Source: Ginsengibacter hankyongi (GTDB lineage Bacteria > Bacteroidota > Bacteroidia > Chitinophagales > Chitinophagaceae). Taken from it: a DNA stretch of 64,000 bases. The notes under the pieces were generated by a model. That model saw only the letters and a list, made by a program, of their open reading frames with translations, had not been told where the DNA came from and ran no database searches. Position 1 is the first letter of the stretch. Each line of letters begins with the position of its first letter. A program made the position numbers and the translations under genes. Location: positions 310,001 to 374,000 of the forward strand of contig NZ_VYQF01000001.1 of NCBI RefSeq assembly GCF_008710285.1, written 5' to 3'. Shown here in pieces: positions 16,375 through 26,042 of the stretch.

Positions 16375-19300
16375 TTAAAAAATATACCTTAAGCCAATTT
16401 GCATTCCCCATGTGCTAAATGTAGAAATATCATTTTGATAGGGAGAAGTAACCAAAGCCTTATTAAATTCTGCAAGGTTGTAAACCGGTGTTCCATTTGC
16501 ATCGATAGATTTCAAAGAAAGTGGGTTATTGATAGTATAACGATCTTTTATACCCCAATTTTTGCTAAGTAAATTTGGAACGTTGAGCACATCTACGCTA
16601 AACTCAAGCGTGTGTTTGGTGCTGCCCGCCATAATAAAGAAATCTTGTAAAAATCTTGCATCGATACGGTCATACCATGGAGTTAATGCGGAATTCCTTT
16701 CAGCATATTGTCCTTTATGTTTCCGCAGGTAGGGCGAATTGCTTACAAACTGATCGTATGCGGCCTGTTGTTGTGCGATAGTATATTTTACAGTAGTAAC
16801 TCCACCTGAAGTGGTTGTAAAGTTAGAGAAAGGAACATCAGAACCTTTTGCATAAATATACATAAGGTCAGATGCATTGTTTCCATCCTTGTTAATATCG
16901 CCTCCAACTATATAGCTAAAACGTCCCTGGGCCTCGCCCTCATAAAACAACGATAAAGTGCTTGCAAAATGTTTTGCATATTCTTTCCTGTAAGAAATAG
17001 TACCCACTATCCTGTGAGGAATTGAATAGGCTGAATTATACAGTTCTTCTTCATTGGGAGTTCCCCTGTTTATAATGGACTGCCATGCAGAAGTTGCTTG
17101 TGAACCGGGGTTGGGGCTTACTTCAGTTGCCAGTGTATAAGTATAAGCTACTGAACCATAAAATCCATTAGAAAACGCTTTAGACAACTGGGCGGTACTT
17201 GAAAAAGAATATCCTTTTTTAGTATTCTCAAGAACAATTACTGACCCAACACTTGGGTTTACAAATTTGGAGGCACCCGTTTGTGATGTTGGATAATACG
17301 GCCTGTTATCTACTCCCGATAAAGTACCCGTTGGAGCAATAAGATTTGCATTACGCATTTTTACCGCATTCAAGTCTTTTGTATATAGGATGTCCACGTT
17401 AGCAGTAAAGCCATTTCCCAATTGTTTATCAATTCCTAAATTGGTTCTGAAAACCTGTGGAAATTTAAAGTTACGGTCAATCAATACAAAGCTTCCCGGC
17501 GCTTTAGCTGTAACAGTAGAAGGAAATTTTGAGAGATAAGCATCAGGGTTTGGATTAAATGTGATACCGGCTAAATCTGCAGCCTGGTTAAGTACTACGC
17601 CATTCTGATAAACACCGCTATTGCTTGGCATATTGGTTAAAAATACAAATGGTATTTTACCCGTAAACACACCTGTTCCACCTCTTAAAACTAATCCCTT
17701 TTCGTTTGGAACTTTCCACCTGAAACCTACACGTGGCGATAAAAGAATATTAGCTTTTGGCCATTTACCGGTGCTGTAACTTTTAAGGTTTCCGTTTTCG
17801 TCAGGAAATTGCAAGGCTGCAATTGCAGGGTTAGAAATCGGCTGTTTAAGATAAGTAGGAACATCGCCTCTTAACCCGTACGTAAGTTTGAAGTTGCTAT
17901 TAATGTTGAACTCGTCCTGGATGTAAGCACCTAATTGACCTATTTGCAAATTCGCTGAAAATACTTTCGGTTGGCCCGGCACTAAAGAATAATTATAAGA
18001 AAAGAATGCCGGTGGCGCATCTGTAACAAAATCATTCAGGCTGTTATAAATATAATAGCTTTCTGAACCCGGCATAAACGCATTGCCTACTTTTTGATAT
18101 TCATAAGTTGCTCCTGCTGTTAATGTATGTCTTCCGGCGAAATAAGTAAAATTGTCTGTGATGTCGGCAATGTTATTAACCACTTCATTGTTCCTGGTGA
18201 AAGGATCAGTACCTGCACTCATATAATTACGACCCTTAGTTACTCCCGGTACAGTTCCGTCAGCATCAAAAATTTCTATTGTAGGGAAAATGCCGGCAGG
18301 GCTGTTTCTTTTGTCATCAATATGGGTATAGGCAAACAATAATTGGTTGGAAACCCTGCTATTAAAATTGCTGTTTAATTCAAGTGTTCCTGATTGAACA
18401 ACATGATCCGTGGCATAATCAGAATTAGCAAACCCGATTGATTGATCACTGTTTCTATTATTAGGCAATCTGAATTGTGCGCTTGAAGTTCCCCTGATTG
18501 TGAACCCGCCAGCGCCACTGTTGGGCACGCTGCTGCCGTTTAATGGCGATTGATCCGAACCTTTAAAATCACTATATTTTAAAACCAGTTTTTGCTTATC
18601 GCTAATGTTCCAGTCAATCTTGCCCAATAATTTACGGTTTTTGGTAACATAGTTTGGCCGGTTATCATATGTTCCGGCAGCGTAAGCATATTTAGATTTT
18701 AATACAGAAGCAAATTTATCCAGCGAATCTTTTGGTGCCGCAGACGGAAGTCCCGAAGCTGAAGATCCGGCCGGCACGTAGTCGTTTCCGTTAGGTACAG
18801 ATTTGTTTTCCCATTCGGCATTTACAAAGAAAAATAATTTGTTCTTGATGATTGGCCCCCCAAGGCTGGCGCCATATACTTTATTCTTTTGTGGTGTTTG
18901 AGTAAGGTCTACATTTCCAACATGCTTACCGTTAAAACTCTGATCCCGGTAAAAACCATAAGCCGTTCCGTGAAAGGTATTAGTACCACTCTTTGTTATT
19001 ACATTTAATCCTGCACCTGTGAAGCCTGATTGCCTCACATCATAAGGGGCAATGTTTACAGAAATTTCATCATAAGCATCTATTGATATCGGACTGGCGC
19101 CTCCTCCTGGTTGTGGGTCTGTAGATAAACCGAAGTTATTGTTCAAATTAGCTCCGTCAATTTGCAGGTTATTAAATCTTCCGTCTCTGCCTGCAAAACT
19201 ATTGCCACTACTTGCTTGTGGAGTAAGCCTCGTAAAGTCCGTTATGCTTCTTGATATAGAAGGTAAAGTAGTAATTTGCCTGGCATTAAACACAGTGCTG

Positions 19301-19698
19301 GCACCGGTTTTGGCGTTAGCCGAACTTCTTCCACCGGCGATAGTTACCTCTTGTAATACGGTGGTACTGGTAGCGAGCGTAATATCAGTTGAAAAAGGTT
19401 CACCAAGGTTTAAGGTAACATTATCTATAGTTTGAGTTTTATATCCAACATAGCCTACTGTTATAGTGTAAGGTCCGCCAACTCTTGTGTTGGGAATTGT
19501 GAAGTTCCCGTCTTTTTTTGTGATGGTCTGATATTTTGTGCCGGAAGGCTGATGCACCGCTTTAACCGTGGCGCCATCTAATGGGCTTCCTGTATCAGAT
19601 TTTACAAATCCTGTTATGCTACTGGTAGTAACCTGGGCATTAACAGAAAATGAAATAAAAGCAAGAATTATAAATAGTAATAGTTTTCTAAGATTCAT
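16375..19698 (-). CDS. Oar-like TonB-dependent outer-membrane receptor
   Basis: About 1107 residues from the chosen ATG at 19698 (an in-frame ATG at 19725 lies in a promoter-like site and is less likely). Signal peptide to SVNAQ, then a carboxypeptidase-regulatory-like (CarboxypepD_reg) domain with ITGFVKSDTGSPLDGATV, a plug domain with FAGRDGRFNNLQIDG, and a large beta-barrel ending in aromatic YIF. It lacks the SusC signature, and the size and plug sequence match the Oar/OmpA-like receptor group that transports or exports proteins or large ligands. It is a stand-alone gene with no SusD partner. An ATTTGTTAAC element lies about 60 bp upstream. Confidence 0.88.
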   Translation of the reverse strand: MNLRKLLLFIILAFISFSVNAQVTTSSITGFVKSDTGSPLDGATVKAVHQPSGTKYQTITKKDGNFTIPNTRVGGPYTITVGYVGYKTQTIDNVTLNLGEPFSTDITLATSTTVLQEVTIAGGRSSANAKTGASTVFNARQITTLPSISRSITDFTRLTPQASSGNSFAGRDGRFNNLQIDGANLNNNFGLSTDPQPGGGASPISIDAYDEISVNIAPYDVRQSGFTGAGLNVITKSGTNTFHGTAYGFYRDQSFNGKHVGNVDLTQTPQKNKVYGASLGGPIIKNKLFFFVNAEWENKSVPNGNDYVPAGSSASGLPSAAPKDSLDKFASVLKSKYAYAAGTYDNRPNYVTKNRKLLGKIDWNISDKQKLVLKYSDFKGSDQSPLNGSSVPNSGAGGFTIRGTSSAQFRLPNNRNSDQSIGFANSDYATDHVVQSGTLELNSNFNSRVSNQLLFAYTHIDDKRNSPAGIFPTIEIFDADGTVPGVTKGRNYMSAGTDPFTRNNEVVNNIADITDNFTYFAGRHTLTAGATYEYQKVGNAFMPGSESYYIYNSLNDFVTDAPPAFFSYNYSLVPGQPKVFSANLQIGQLGAYIQDEFNINSNFKLTYGLRGDVPTYLKQPISNPAIAALQFPDENGNLKSYSTGKWPKANILLSPRVGFRWKVPNEKGLVLRGGTGVFTGKIPFVFLTNMPSNSGVYQNGVVLNQAADLAGITFNPNPDAYLSKFPSTVTAKAPGSFVLIDRNFKFPQVFRTNLGIDKQLGNGFTANVDILYTKDLNAVKMRNANLIAPTGTLSGVDNRPYYPTSQTGASKFVNPSVGSVIVLENTKKGYSFSSTAQLSKAFSNGFYGSVAYTYTLATEVSPNPGSQATSAWQSIINRGTPNEEELYNSAYSIPHRIVGTISYRKEYAKHFASTLSLFYEGEAQGRFSYIVGGDINKDGNNASDLMYIYAKGSDVPFSNFTTTSGGVTTVKYTIAQQQAAYDQFVSNSPYLRKHKGQYAERNSALTPWYDRIDARFLQDFFIMAGSTKHTLEFSVDVLNVPNLLSKNWGIKDRYTINNPLSLKSIDANGTPVYNLAEFNKALVTSPYQNDISTFSTWGMQIGLRYIF

Positions 19699-19757
19699 GA
19701 TTATAGTTTTAGTTTTAAGCCGCAAAGGAAATAAATAAAATGTTATTTGTGATCATC

Positions 19758-19780
19758 ATTTGTTAACATTTATTAACATT
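19758..19780 (-). promoter_or_regulatory. ATTTGTTAAC-type element upstream of the Oar-like receptor
   Basis: Two TTAACATTT direct copies (within 19763-19780 on the plus strand) begin with ATTTGTTAACATTT at 19758-19771. The same 14 bases are at 54364-54377 upstream of the histidine kinase, and an 11 of 12 match lies at 48788 before SusC. The first copy is about 60 bp from the ATG. A regulator-binding role is inferred. Confidence 0.35.
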
Positions 19781-19904
19781 TGCAAGGCAAGCTTTGCACT
19801 GCAAAAGCTGCTTTTAGTATATTAATAAATCATTAAGACATTCTCAACATTTTACGAATTAAGCAATTTTCGCGAGCTCCCTTAATTGTGGATTTACATT
19901 CATT

Positions 19905-19912
19905 TATCTTTG
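19905..19912 (+). promoter_or_regulatory. -7 promoter element (TATCTTTG) for ribBA
   Basis: TATCTTTG matches TAnnTTTG 17 bp before the ribBA ATG. A TTG at 19886-19888 is spaced 16 bp upstream, a little short of the usual 19. The 5' leader is too short for an FMN riboswitch, and none was seen. Confidence 0.5.
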
Positions 19913-19929
19913 CAAAATAATTATGCAAT

Positions 19930-21141
19930 ATGTTAGATACAATTGAAGCGGCTATTGAAGATATAAAAAACGGGAAACTCGTAATTGTTGTAGACGATGA
20001 GGATCGTGAAAATGAAGGAGACTTTATTACCTCTGCAAAAAATGTAACTCCTGAAATTATAAATTTTATGAGCAAGCATGGCCGTGGCCTTATCTGTGCG
20101 CCTCTTTCGGAAAAAAGATGCGATGAACTAGGACTTGACCTTATGGTGAATGAAAATACCGCTTTGCATGGAACACCCTTTACGGTAAGTGTCGATCTTC
20201 TCGGCAATGGATGTGCTACCGGAATTTCTGCCCATGACCGTGCCAAAACCATCCAGGCATTAATTAACCCCGAAACAAAACCAACAGAACTGGGAAGGCC
20301 GGGGCACATATTTCCGCTGAGAGCAAAAAACGGCGGAGTTTTAAGAAGAACCGGCCACACCGAAGCAACAATAGATCTTGCAAAACTTGCCGGCCATGGA
20401 GATGCTGGTGTTTTAGTCGAAATAATGAATGAAGATGGCACAATGGCCCGGCTCCCTCAGCTTAAACTCATTGCTAAAAAGCATGATTTAAAGATTGTTT
20501 CAATTAAAGATCTAATTGCTTACCGCCTTAAAAAGGAAACGCTTATTAAAGAAGATGTACGGGTAAAAATGCCCACAAAATATGGCACTTTTGAACTGAT
20601 AGCATATAAGCAACTTAACACAGGAGAGGAACACATGGCACTCAAAAAAGGCGATTGGGAAAAAGATGAAGCGGTATTAGTTAGGGTTCACTCCAGTTGT
20701 ATGACCGGCGACATTTTAGGCTCCCTGCGTTGCGATTGCGGAGACCAGCTACATGCGGCAATGAAAATGGTAGAGGAAGCGGGAAAAGGTGTGGTGCTCT
20801 ATATGAACCAGGAAGGAAGAGGAATTGGCCTACTAAATAAACTAAAAGCGTATAAACTGCAGGAAGAAGGTTTTGATACCGTTGAAGCAAACATAAAATT
20901 GGGCTTCGGAATGGATGAAAGAGATTACGGCGTGGGAGCACAAATATTGAGGGAACTTGGCATTTCTAAAATAAAACTCATTTCCAATAACCCGAGAAAG
21001 AGAGCAGGTCTATTCGGCTACGGGCTTGAAATTGTGGAATCTGTTCCCATTGAGATTACGCCCAACCAGCATAATAAAAAATATCTTACAACAAAAAGAG
21101 ATAAGCTGGGGCACAATATTTTACAAACCGGTAAAATATAA
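19930..21141 (+). CDS. ribBA: RibBA: DHBP synthase / GTP cyclohydrolase II
   Basis: A 403-residue bifunctional riboflavin enzyme. The RibB half (about 1-200) converts ribulose 5-phosphate to 3,4-dihydroxy-2-butanone 4-phosphate and has [12 protein letters not shown] (about 21-32) and the SKHGRGLIC strand. The RibA half (about 205-403) opens the GTP imidazole ring and has [19 protein letters not shown] (about 255-273), holding the three zinc cysteines, and NQEGRGIGL. All key residues of both halves appear intact. It ends 5 bp before the convergent tamB stop. Other rib genes are not in the window. Confidence 0.95.
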   Translation: MLDTIEAAIEDIKNGKLVIVVDDEDRENEGDFITSAKNVTPEIINFMSKHGRGLICAPLSEKRCDELGLDLMVNENTALHGTPFTVSVDLLGNGCATGISAHDRAKTIQALINPETKPTELGRPGHIFPLRAKNGGVLRRTGHTEATIDLAKLAGHGDAGVLVEIMNEDGTMARLPQLKLIAKKHDLKIVSIKDLIAYRLKKETLIKEDVRVKMPTKYGTFELIAYKQLNTGEEHMALKKGDWEKDEAVLVRVHSSCMTGDILGSLRCDCGDQLHAAMKMVEEAGKGVVLYMNQEGRGIGLLNKLKAYKLQEEGFDTVEANIKLGFGMDERDYGVGAQILRELGISKIKLISNNPRKRAGLFGYGLEIVESVPIEITPNQHNKKYLTTKRDKLGHNILQTGKI

Positions 21142-21146
21142 TTGCA

Positions 21147-24100
21147 TCAATTAGCTGAAGTTGTGTCAATAACCCGCTTGTTGATCCTTCTTTTTTGATT
21201 GGTAAAAAACTCGGTGAATGTATCAAATTCTTTCCTGTAGGAAAGCTGAACACCCGTTCGGTTGCGGCGGGTAATACCTGATATATCCCCAAGGTCTGCG
21301 TCGCTGTGGTTAAATCCAATTACCCGCAGCCTACCATCCGGGGAAATTAAATATTCAAACGATACATCCGGAGTAAACAAAAAATTAGCGTTGGAATTAG
21401 AAGCGCCTTGCGCAAGCCGGTAATCCACATTGCCGCCAAAATTAACCAGCAACCTGTTTTGAAGAAATGCAGTTTTCACACCAAAATTTCCAACATTTTG
21501 TATTTCTTTTTGCGTACCGCCTTTTTGAAAATTAAAATCTGATGTATTTATATTGGTATAAAGATTAACCGAATTTGTATTCAGCAATTTTTGCAGCCAG
21601 GTATTGAGTGAACTGGAAAGAGTAGATGACAATATCTGGCCAACACTTCGTGTTACAAAATTTCCTGTATTGTTACCCGTGAGCAATCCCTGCTGGCTGC
21701 TCATAAATGTATTAAAAAGTAGCAGGGATGTTACCTGCCTGTTCAATTCATTTTGATCGGATTGGAAAGTTTTTAAATATTCAATCGCGATTGGATCAGA
21801 CTTTAAGGCATTGTCAAAAGGAAATTGAAATTCAAATGTGGGCGTAGGCTCTCTTAATGTTCCTCTTAATTTAAAAATTATATCAACATCTCCCTTTACT
21901 GAACTTCGCCCGGCGCTGGTAGGTATGTTGCTTAAATCTACGTTAGAAGCCCTGTAAATGGCGTCGATATTAAGGTTGGCAAGATAAGGATCCCCTTGCC
22001 ATTCAATATATCCTTTTTGTAAATTGAATGGCGTCTTTAAAAAAGTTTGAAAATTAAAAGTGTATTGCCCCTCTTCTATATCATACCTTCCTCTTATGGT
22101 TAAAGGATCTCTTGTTCCTGCCGTAATATTTAATTTCCCATTTCCCTGTGCTTTTATAACATCCCCGGTAGTTTCATCCAGTATTACATCAATTTTTGCG
22201 TACGGGTTTGCCGTTATCGCCATATCAACTTTTATATTTGAGCTTTTACGCGATACAAGATCAGCTTTCATTTCACGCCCAAATTTTGTAAACTCGATAT
22301 AATCTAATGGCCCAGTCTCAGCGGTTTCCCCGGTAGGTAAATAAATATGGCTGCTATCTGTTGGCTGCCCTCTTATACTCATTTTCATATCAGTCACAAA
22401 ACCATTAAGAGATAACTCAGCTTCGCCTACCAAGCTTCCATAAAATTCCTTGTTGTCTTTTGAAGTTGTATTTAATAAAACAAATTTTGCCGGCCCGTTT
22501 CCCCTTGGATCAGTTTTTAAATGCAAATCATTAAAGAAAAAATTATCAAAAAAGCTATGATATAATTTTCCACTTACTGTAGCAGTATTATTAAGCGTAT
22601 CTTTTATTTTAATCGTTCCAAAATCAATTTCGTCTGGGTTAAAAGTTATAAGCGTATTATTTTCCAAAATATAACGGCATTGCGTGTAGTCTACCGTTAG
22701 TGATGTGCTGTCAAGCCGCACTTTGCCCGTAAGCTTTGTATCTGCAGTGGTACCGGAAATATGCAAGTCGCCGGTAGCTCTTCCTGAAATGTTACTGAAA
22801 ATATCACCCAGGTATTTATCCAAAATATTAATGCCGGAATTATTAAGTGTAATAGTTCCATTTAGTTGATTACTGCTTGAATCGTTAGGCGTATAAGCGA
22901 AGTCGCCCAAAAAATTATATAAACTATTGTCTGAGACAACATGAGCTTTTACCTGGCCCGAAGCTGAGATGTATTCTCCACTGGTTGATAAGATTCCAAT
23001 TGAATCACCTTCAAAGTGAAACTGTTCTGTTTTTGTGTCGAAGTTTACAGCAAGTTTTCCAAACGGATCTGCAATGCGAATGCTGCCGCTCATAAATCCG
23101 TTTATCTTAGGTGTCTTAAAAAATAACGGGGCAAAATCAGCAATGTCCAGCTTTTTTATTCCTATCAAAACGTCGTTGCCTGAATCTAAGGCTGACGGTT
23201 CGGTATAAACGCTTATTTCCTGGCCATCGTGATCAAACTTAACATTACTGGCAAGCAGTGTATTTTTATTGAGTTCAAGAATACCACCTTCATTAATTGT
23301 CCATTGCTTTTCGTTTATTGTAAAGGTTGATGAGTTAAACATCAGCCTGAAGCCATTTGAATTTGTAACAACCTTGGCAGAGAGGTTCGCAGCATTTAAT
23401 GTTTTGTTGGTAGACGTATTTATTACTACATCCGAAATATCGTTATGAGCAATAACCTGCAATTTTGTTCCGGGTGCATGTAAGCTGTCGTTTATAATTA
23501 CATCATCAATGTCGCCGTTAAAAGCAAGGGTGTCTTTCGTTCCGCGGCCAGCGAAATGAATATTATTAAAACTTACATTACTGAAATTAAATTGCGGCAC
23601 GTCTGCCTGGACGTTTAAAATATTTTCGGCTACATTAATATTTCCTATAACAATCGAATTATCCAGTCCGCTTAATTTTTTATTTATAAGGGCAATGTAA
23701 TCACTCACATTTCTTGTTTTAACCAAAAAGGTAAAATCCTGGTTTTCTATTTTTCGTCTAGGCTTATTGATATAAGCAGGATAATACCGGTTGAGAAATA
23801 ACTGGAATGCATCAGGTAATTCAAGAATCTTAAAATTGCCGTTTAGCGTAATTTCCAATTCATTTGTTTGCAGGGCTAAATATTTCTTTCCATATTGAAC
23901 AGAGGAATTAATTGTGAGTGAATCAAAGGAGAGGTGCTGGTCATTATCCAGCAAAATAGCATTATAAATTTTTGCTGATCCCAAAAAATTATCAATATTA
24001 TTTCCTGTAAAGTGAAGATTAAAATTACCGGTTAAAGAAATACTATCATTGGTAAATCCCAGGTTTTGAAGGTTTAGCCGTCCAACACTCGCATTCAGGT

Positions 24101-25958
24101 TAAATTCAGGATCTGTTCTGCTAAAGTTAATTGAACCGGAAAGTGTGTCAATTTTAATGTTAGGATCATCAATACTAGCATTACCCGAAAACAATTTTTT
24201 ACGGAAATTCCCATGCGCAATTATATTCGTGTAGGCATATCCGTTAAAAATTACGCGGCTTATATTTCCGTCAATACCAATATCTACATCTTTCGCATTA
24301 AACCCTTTACCATTTATTTTTCCATTAAATGCTATGGTACCAATCTGGCTGTTCATAATAAATTTCCCCAGTTGAAAATTATCAGTTGAAATGGTACCGT
24401 TATAAACAGGGTTGCCATCACGCGGAACTTTCATCTGCACATCTGTTTGCAAAGTTCCAATGTCGGTCTGCAACGTTCCATAGGTTACAAAGTCGCGGAT
24501 GAAACCGGTGTAGCTTCCGGTAAATTTAATATTGCCAAAGGCGCTTAAATTGGGATTGGTAATATCTTTAAGCGCGGGAATAAGGCGGGCCAGCTCATTA
24601 TAATTTGTTCTCATATCCCTTGAGCGAAAGTCGATGAATGTCTGGTCTATATCTGGCAGTCCGCGTAAATTTATGTCACCATCCAGGTAATTATCATCAC
24701 CTGCTTTTATAATCATTTTTTTGGCTGACAGATTATCTATTGTTCCTCTGGCAGTTCCACTCAATACAAAATTTTCCTTCCATGTGGCAGCATCGGGCGC
24801 AAAAAAAGCAAGGTCATCACTATTTAATTCACTTTTTTCAAACCTGCCTTCAACGGTTACTTTGTGCACAAAATCCTGCATGTCATCATTGAAATTTTTA
24901 TACCGCATGGAATAATAATTTGTAAGATGACTTTTACTCGTAACCAGATCGAATTTATTAAACTCCATGATAGTTGGCGTAAACTTAAACTCAGCGGCAA
25001 TATTCTTAATTGTAAAACCGCTTCTGTCTTTACACGAGAGTTGAATGTTAGCTTTTAAAGTATCTTGTAAAAAACTGAAATTTTTAAAGCTTCCATTAAT
25101 GTTTGAAATAATGATATGCTGGTCGTCAAACTGGTTAGTATAAACCGGCCGCACTGTTTGCTGTTCTATAGCTAATCCTCCATCATTAATCTGCAAATTT
25201 TTTACTGCTATCTTCCATCCATCAGTATTCCATTGCAAGGTGTCTCTATTATCCACTTCGGCTAACGGGGCAGCAGCGGCAACGGTGGTATCTTCCGGCT
25301 CGTTGCCATCATAATCATATTGTGAAAACAGCGGATGGCCGATGGTAACAGATTTAATATTAATAATATGATTATTTAAATCAAAGGTATCTGCGTTACA
25401 ACTAAAATTGTCTAATGATACAAGCAGGTTGGTTCCTTTCCATTCATCCTTTTGCCACACTTTAATCCTGTTCAATTGAATTTCTTTTAAATTCAATTGA
25501 ACAGCGCCCGAGGAAGTATCTTTTGCTTTTTTCGGCCCTGAAAAATAATCCACTAAGAACTGGTAATTCCAGGTAGCATCTTTCCTGTTTAAATTTATCA
25601 CTGCATCATCAAGACCAATGTATTCAAGCGTGATATTATTTTTAAAAAAGAACCAATCAGTAAGGCTCACTTTTACAGCACCTGCGTACAACAATGTGTC
25701 GTGTTTTTGATCAAGCACTAAAGTTTGTTCTAACAGCATTTTATCAAAAAGCTCAAAATCCACATGCTTAATAGAAACGGTAGTATGGAGGTCTTTAGAA
25801 AGACGATGAGTAACCCTGCGAACGATATAATTCTGAAAAAAACTTGTATGCAGTAAAATCCAAAGCACAAATATCAGTGCAAAGAATGCCAGCAAAATTC
25901 TTAAAGATATTTTATAAACTTTTTTCAGGAGAAAAAATTGATTGGCAAAAATAATCAA
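21147..25958 (-). CDS. tamB: TamB-like translocation and assembly module protein
   Basis: A 1603-residue protein with one N-terminal transmembrane helix (about 16-36) and a very long beta-rich body of AsmA/TamB repeats (about 50-1250), with many short repeated GNFNLHFTGN, GSIRI and SGKL-type strands. The C-terminal DUF490 domain (about 1300-1560) is recognisable from IRGRYDIEEGQYTFNF and the YLKTFQSDQNELNRQV region. Such proteins bridge inner and outer membrane, guiding lipid transport and outer-membrane protein assembly. No TamA/Omp85 gene is adjacent. The gene converges with ribBA and is transcribed away from gamma-glutamyltransferase. Confidence 0.9.
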   Translation of the reverse strand: MIIFANQFFLLKKVYKISLRILLAFFALIFVLWILLHTSFFQNYIVRRVTHRLSKDLHTTVSIKHVDFELFDKMLLEQTLVLDQKHDTLLYAGAVKVSLTDWFFFKNNITLEYIGLDDAVINLNRKDATWNYQFLVDYFSGPKKAKDTSSGAVQLNLKEIQLNRIKVWQKDEWKGTNLLVSLDNFSCNADTFDLNNHIINIKSVTIGHPLFSQYDYDGNEPEDTTVAAAAPLAEVDNRDTLQWNTDGWKIAVKNLQINDGGLAIEQQTVRPVYTNQFDDQHIIISNINGSFKNFSFLQDTLKANIQLSCKDRSGFTIKNIAAEFKFTPTIMEFNKFDLVTSKSHLTNYYSMRYKNFNDDMQDFVHKVTVEGRFEKSELNSDDLAFFAPDAATWKENFVLSGTARGTIDNLSAKKMIIKAGDDNYLDGDINLRGLPDIDQTFIDFRSRDMRTNYNELARLIPALKDITNPNLSAFGNIKFTGSYTGFIRDFVTYGTLQTDIGTLQTDVQMKVPRDGNPVYNGTISTDNFQLGKFIMNSQIGTIAFNGKINGKGFNAKDVDIGIDGNISRVIFNGYAYTNIIAHGNFRKKLFSGNASIDDPNIKIDTLSGSINFSRTDPEFNLNASVGRLNLQNLGFTNDSISLTGNFNLHFTGNNIDNFLGSAKIYNAILLDNDQHLSFDSLTINSSVQYGKKYLALQTNELEITLNGNFKILELPDAFQLFLNRYYPAYINKPRRKIENQDFTFLVKTRNVSDYIALINKKLSGLDNSIVIGNINVAENILNVQADVPQFNFSNVSFNNIHFAGRGTKDTLAFNGDIDDVIINDSLHAPGTKLQVIAHNDISDVVINTSTNKTLNAANLSAKVVTNSNGFRLMFNSSTFTINEKQWTINEGGILELNKNTLLASNVKFDHDGQEISVYTEPSALDSGNDVLIGIKKLDIADFAPLFFKTPKINGFMSGSIRIADPFGKLAVNFDTKTEQFHFEGDSIGILSTSGEYISASGQVKAHVVSDNSLYNFLGDFAYTPNDSSSNQLNGTITLNNSGINILDKYLGDIFSNISGRATGDLHISGTTADTKLTGKVRLDSTSLTVDYTQCRYILENNTLITFNPDEIDFGTIKIKDTLNNTATVSGKLYHSFFDNFFFNDLHLKTDPRGNGPAKFVLLNTTSKDNKEFYGSLVGEAELSLNGFVTDMKMSIRGQPTDSSHIYLPTGETAETGPLDYIEFTKFGREMKADLVSRKSSNIKVDMAITANPYAKIDVILDETTGDVIKAQGNGKLNITAGTRDPLTIRGRYDIEEGQYTFNFQTFLKTPFNLQKGYIEWQGDPYLANLNIDAIYRASNVDLSNIPTSAGRSSVKGDVDIIFKLRGTLREPTPTFEFQFPFDNALKSDPIAIEYLKTFQSDQNELNRQVTSLLLFNTFMSSQQGLLTGNNTGNFVTRSVGQILSSTLSSSLNTWLQKLLNTNSVNLYTNINTSDFNFQKGGTQKEIQNVGNFGVKTAFLQNRLLVNFGGNVDYRLAQGASNSNANFLFTPDVSFEYLISPDGRLRVIGFNHSDADLGDISGITRRNRTGVQLSYRKEFDTFTEFFTNQKRRINKRVIDTTSAN

Positions 25959-26042
25959 ACGACTGCGTTAGCCAAATGAAGATGCGTTAATATATAACAA
26001 AACATTTCCTTTTTATAAGTTTCTGGAAAGCCTCATCAATAA

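Noticed and set aside
19698-19725. Upstream ATG of the Oar-like receptor at 19725
   Set aside because: It would place the promoter-like TTCCTTTG inside the gene and adds a basic stretch before a good signal peptide; the ATG at 19698 is preferred.
19800-19929. FMN riboswitch upstream of ribBA
   Set aside because: No RFN-element core was found and the leader from the candidate promoter to the ATG is too short to hold one.
19833-20441. A 202-residue frame antisense to ribBA
   Set aside because: It lies entirely opposite a well-identified enzyme gene, shows a Ser/Pro/Phe-rich composition typical of reverse-frame shadows, and no start or signal supports it.
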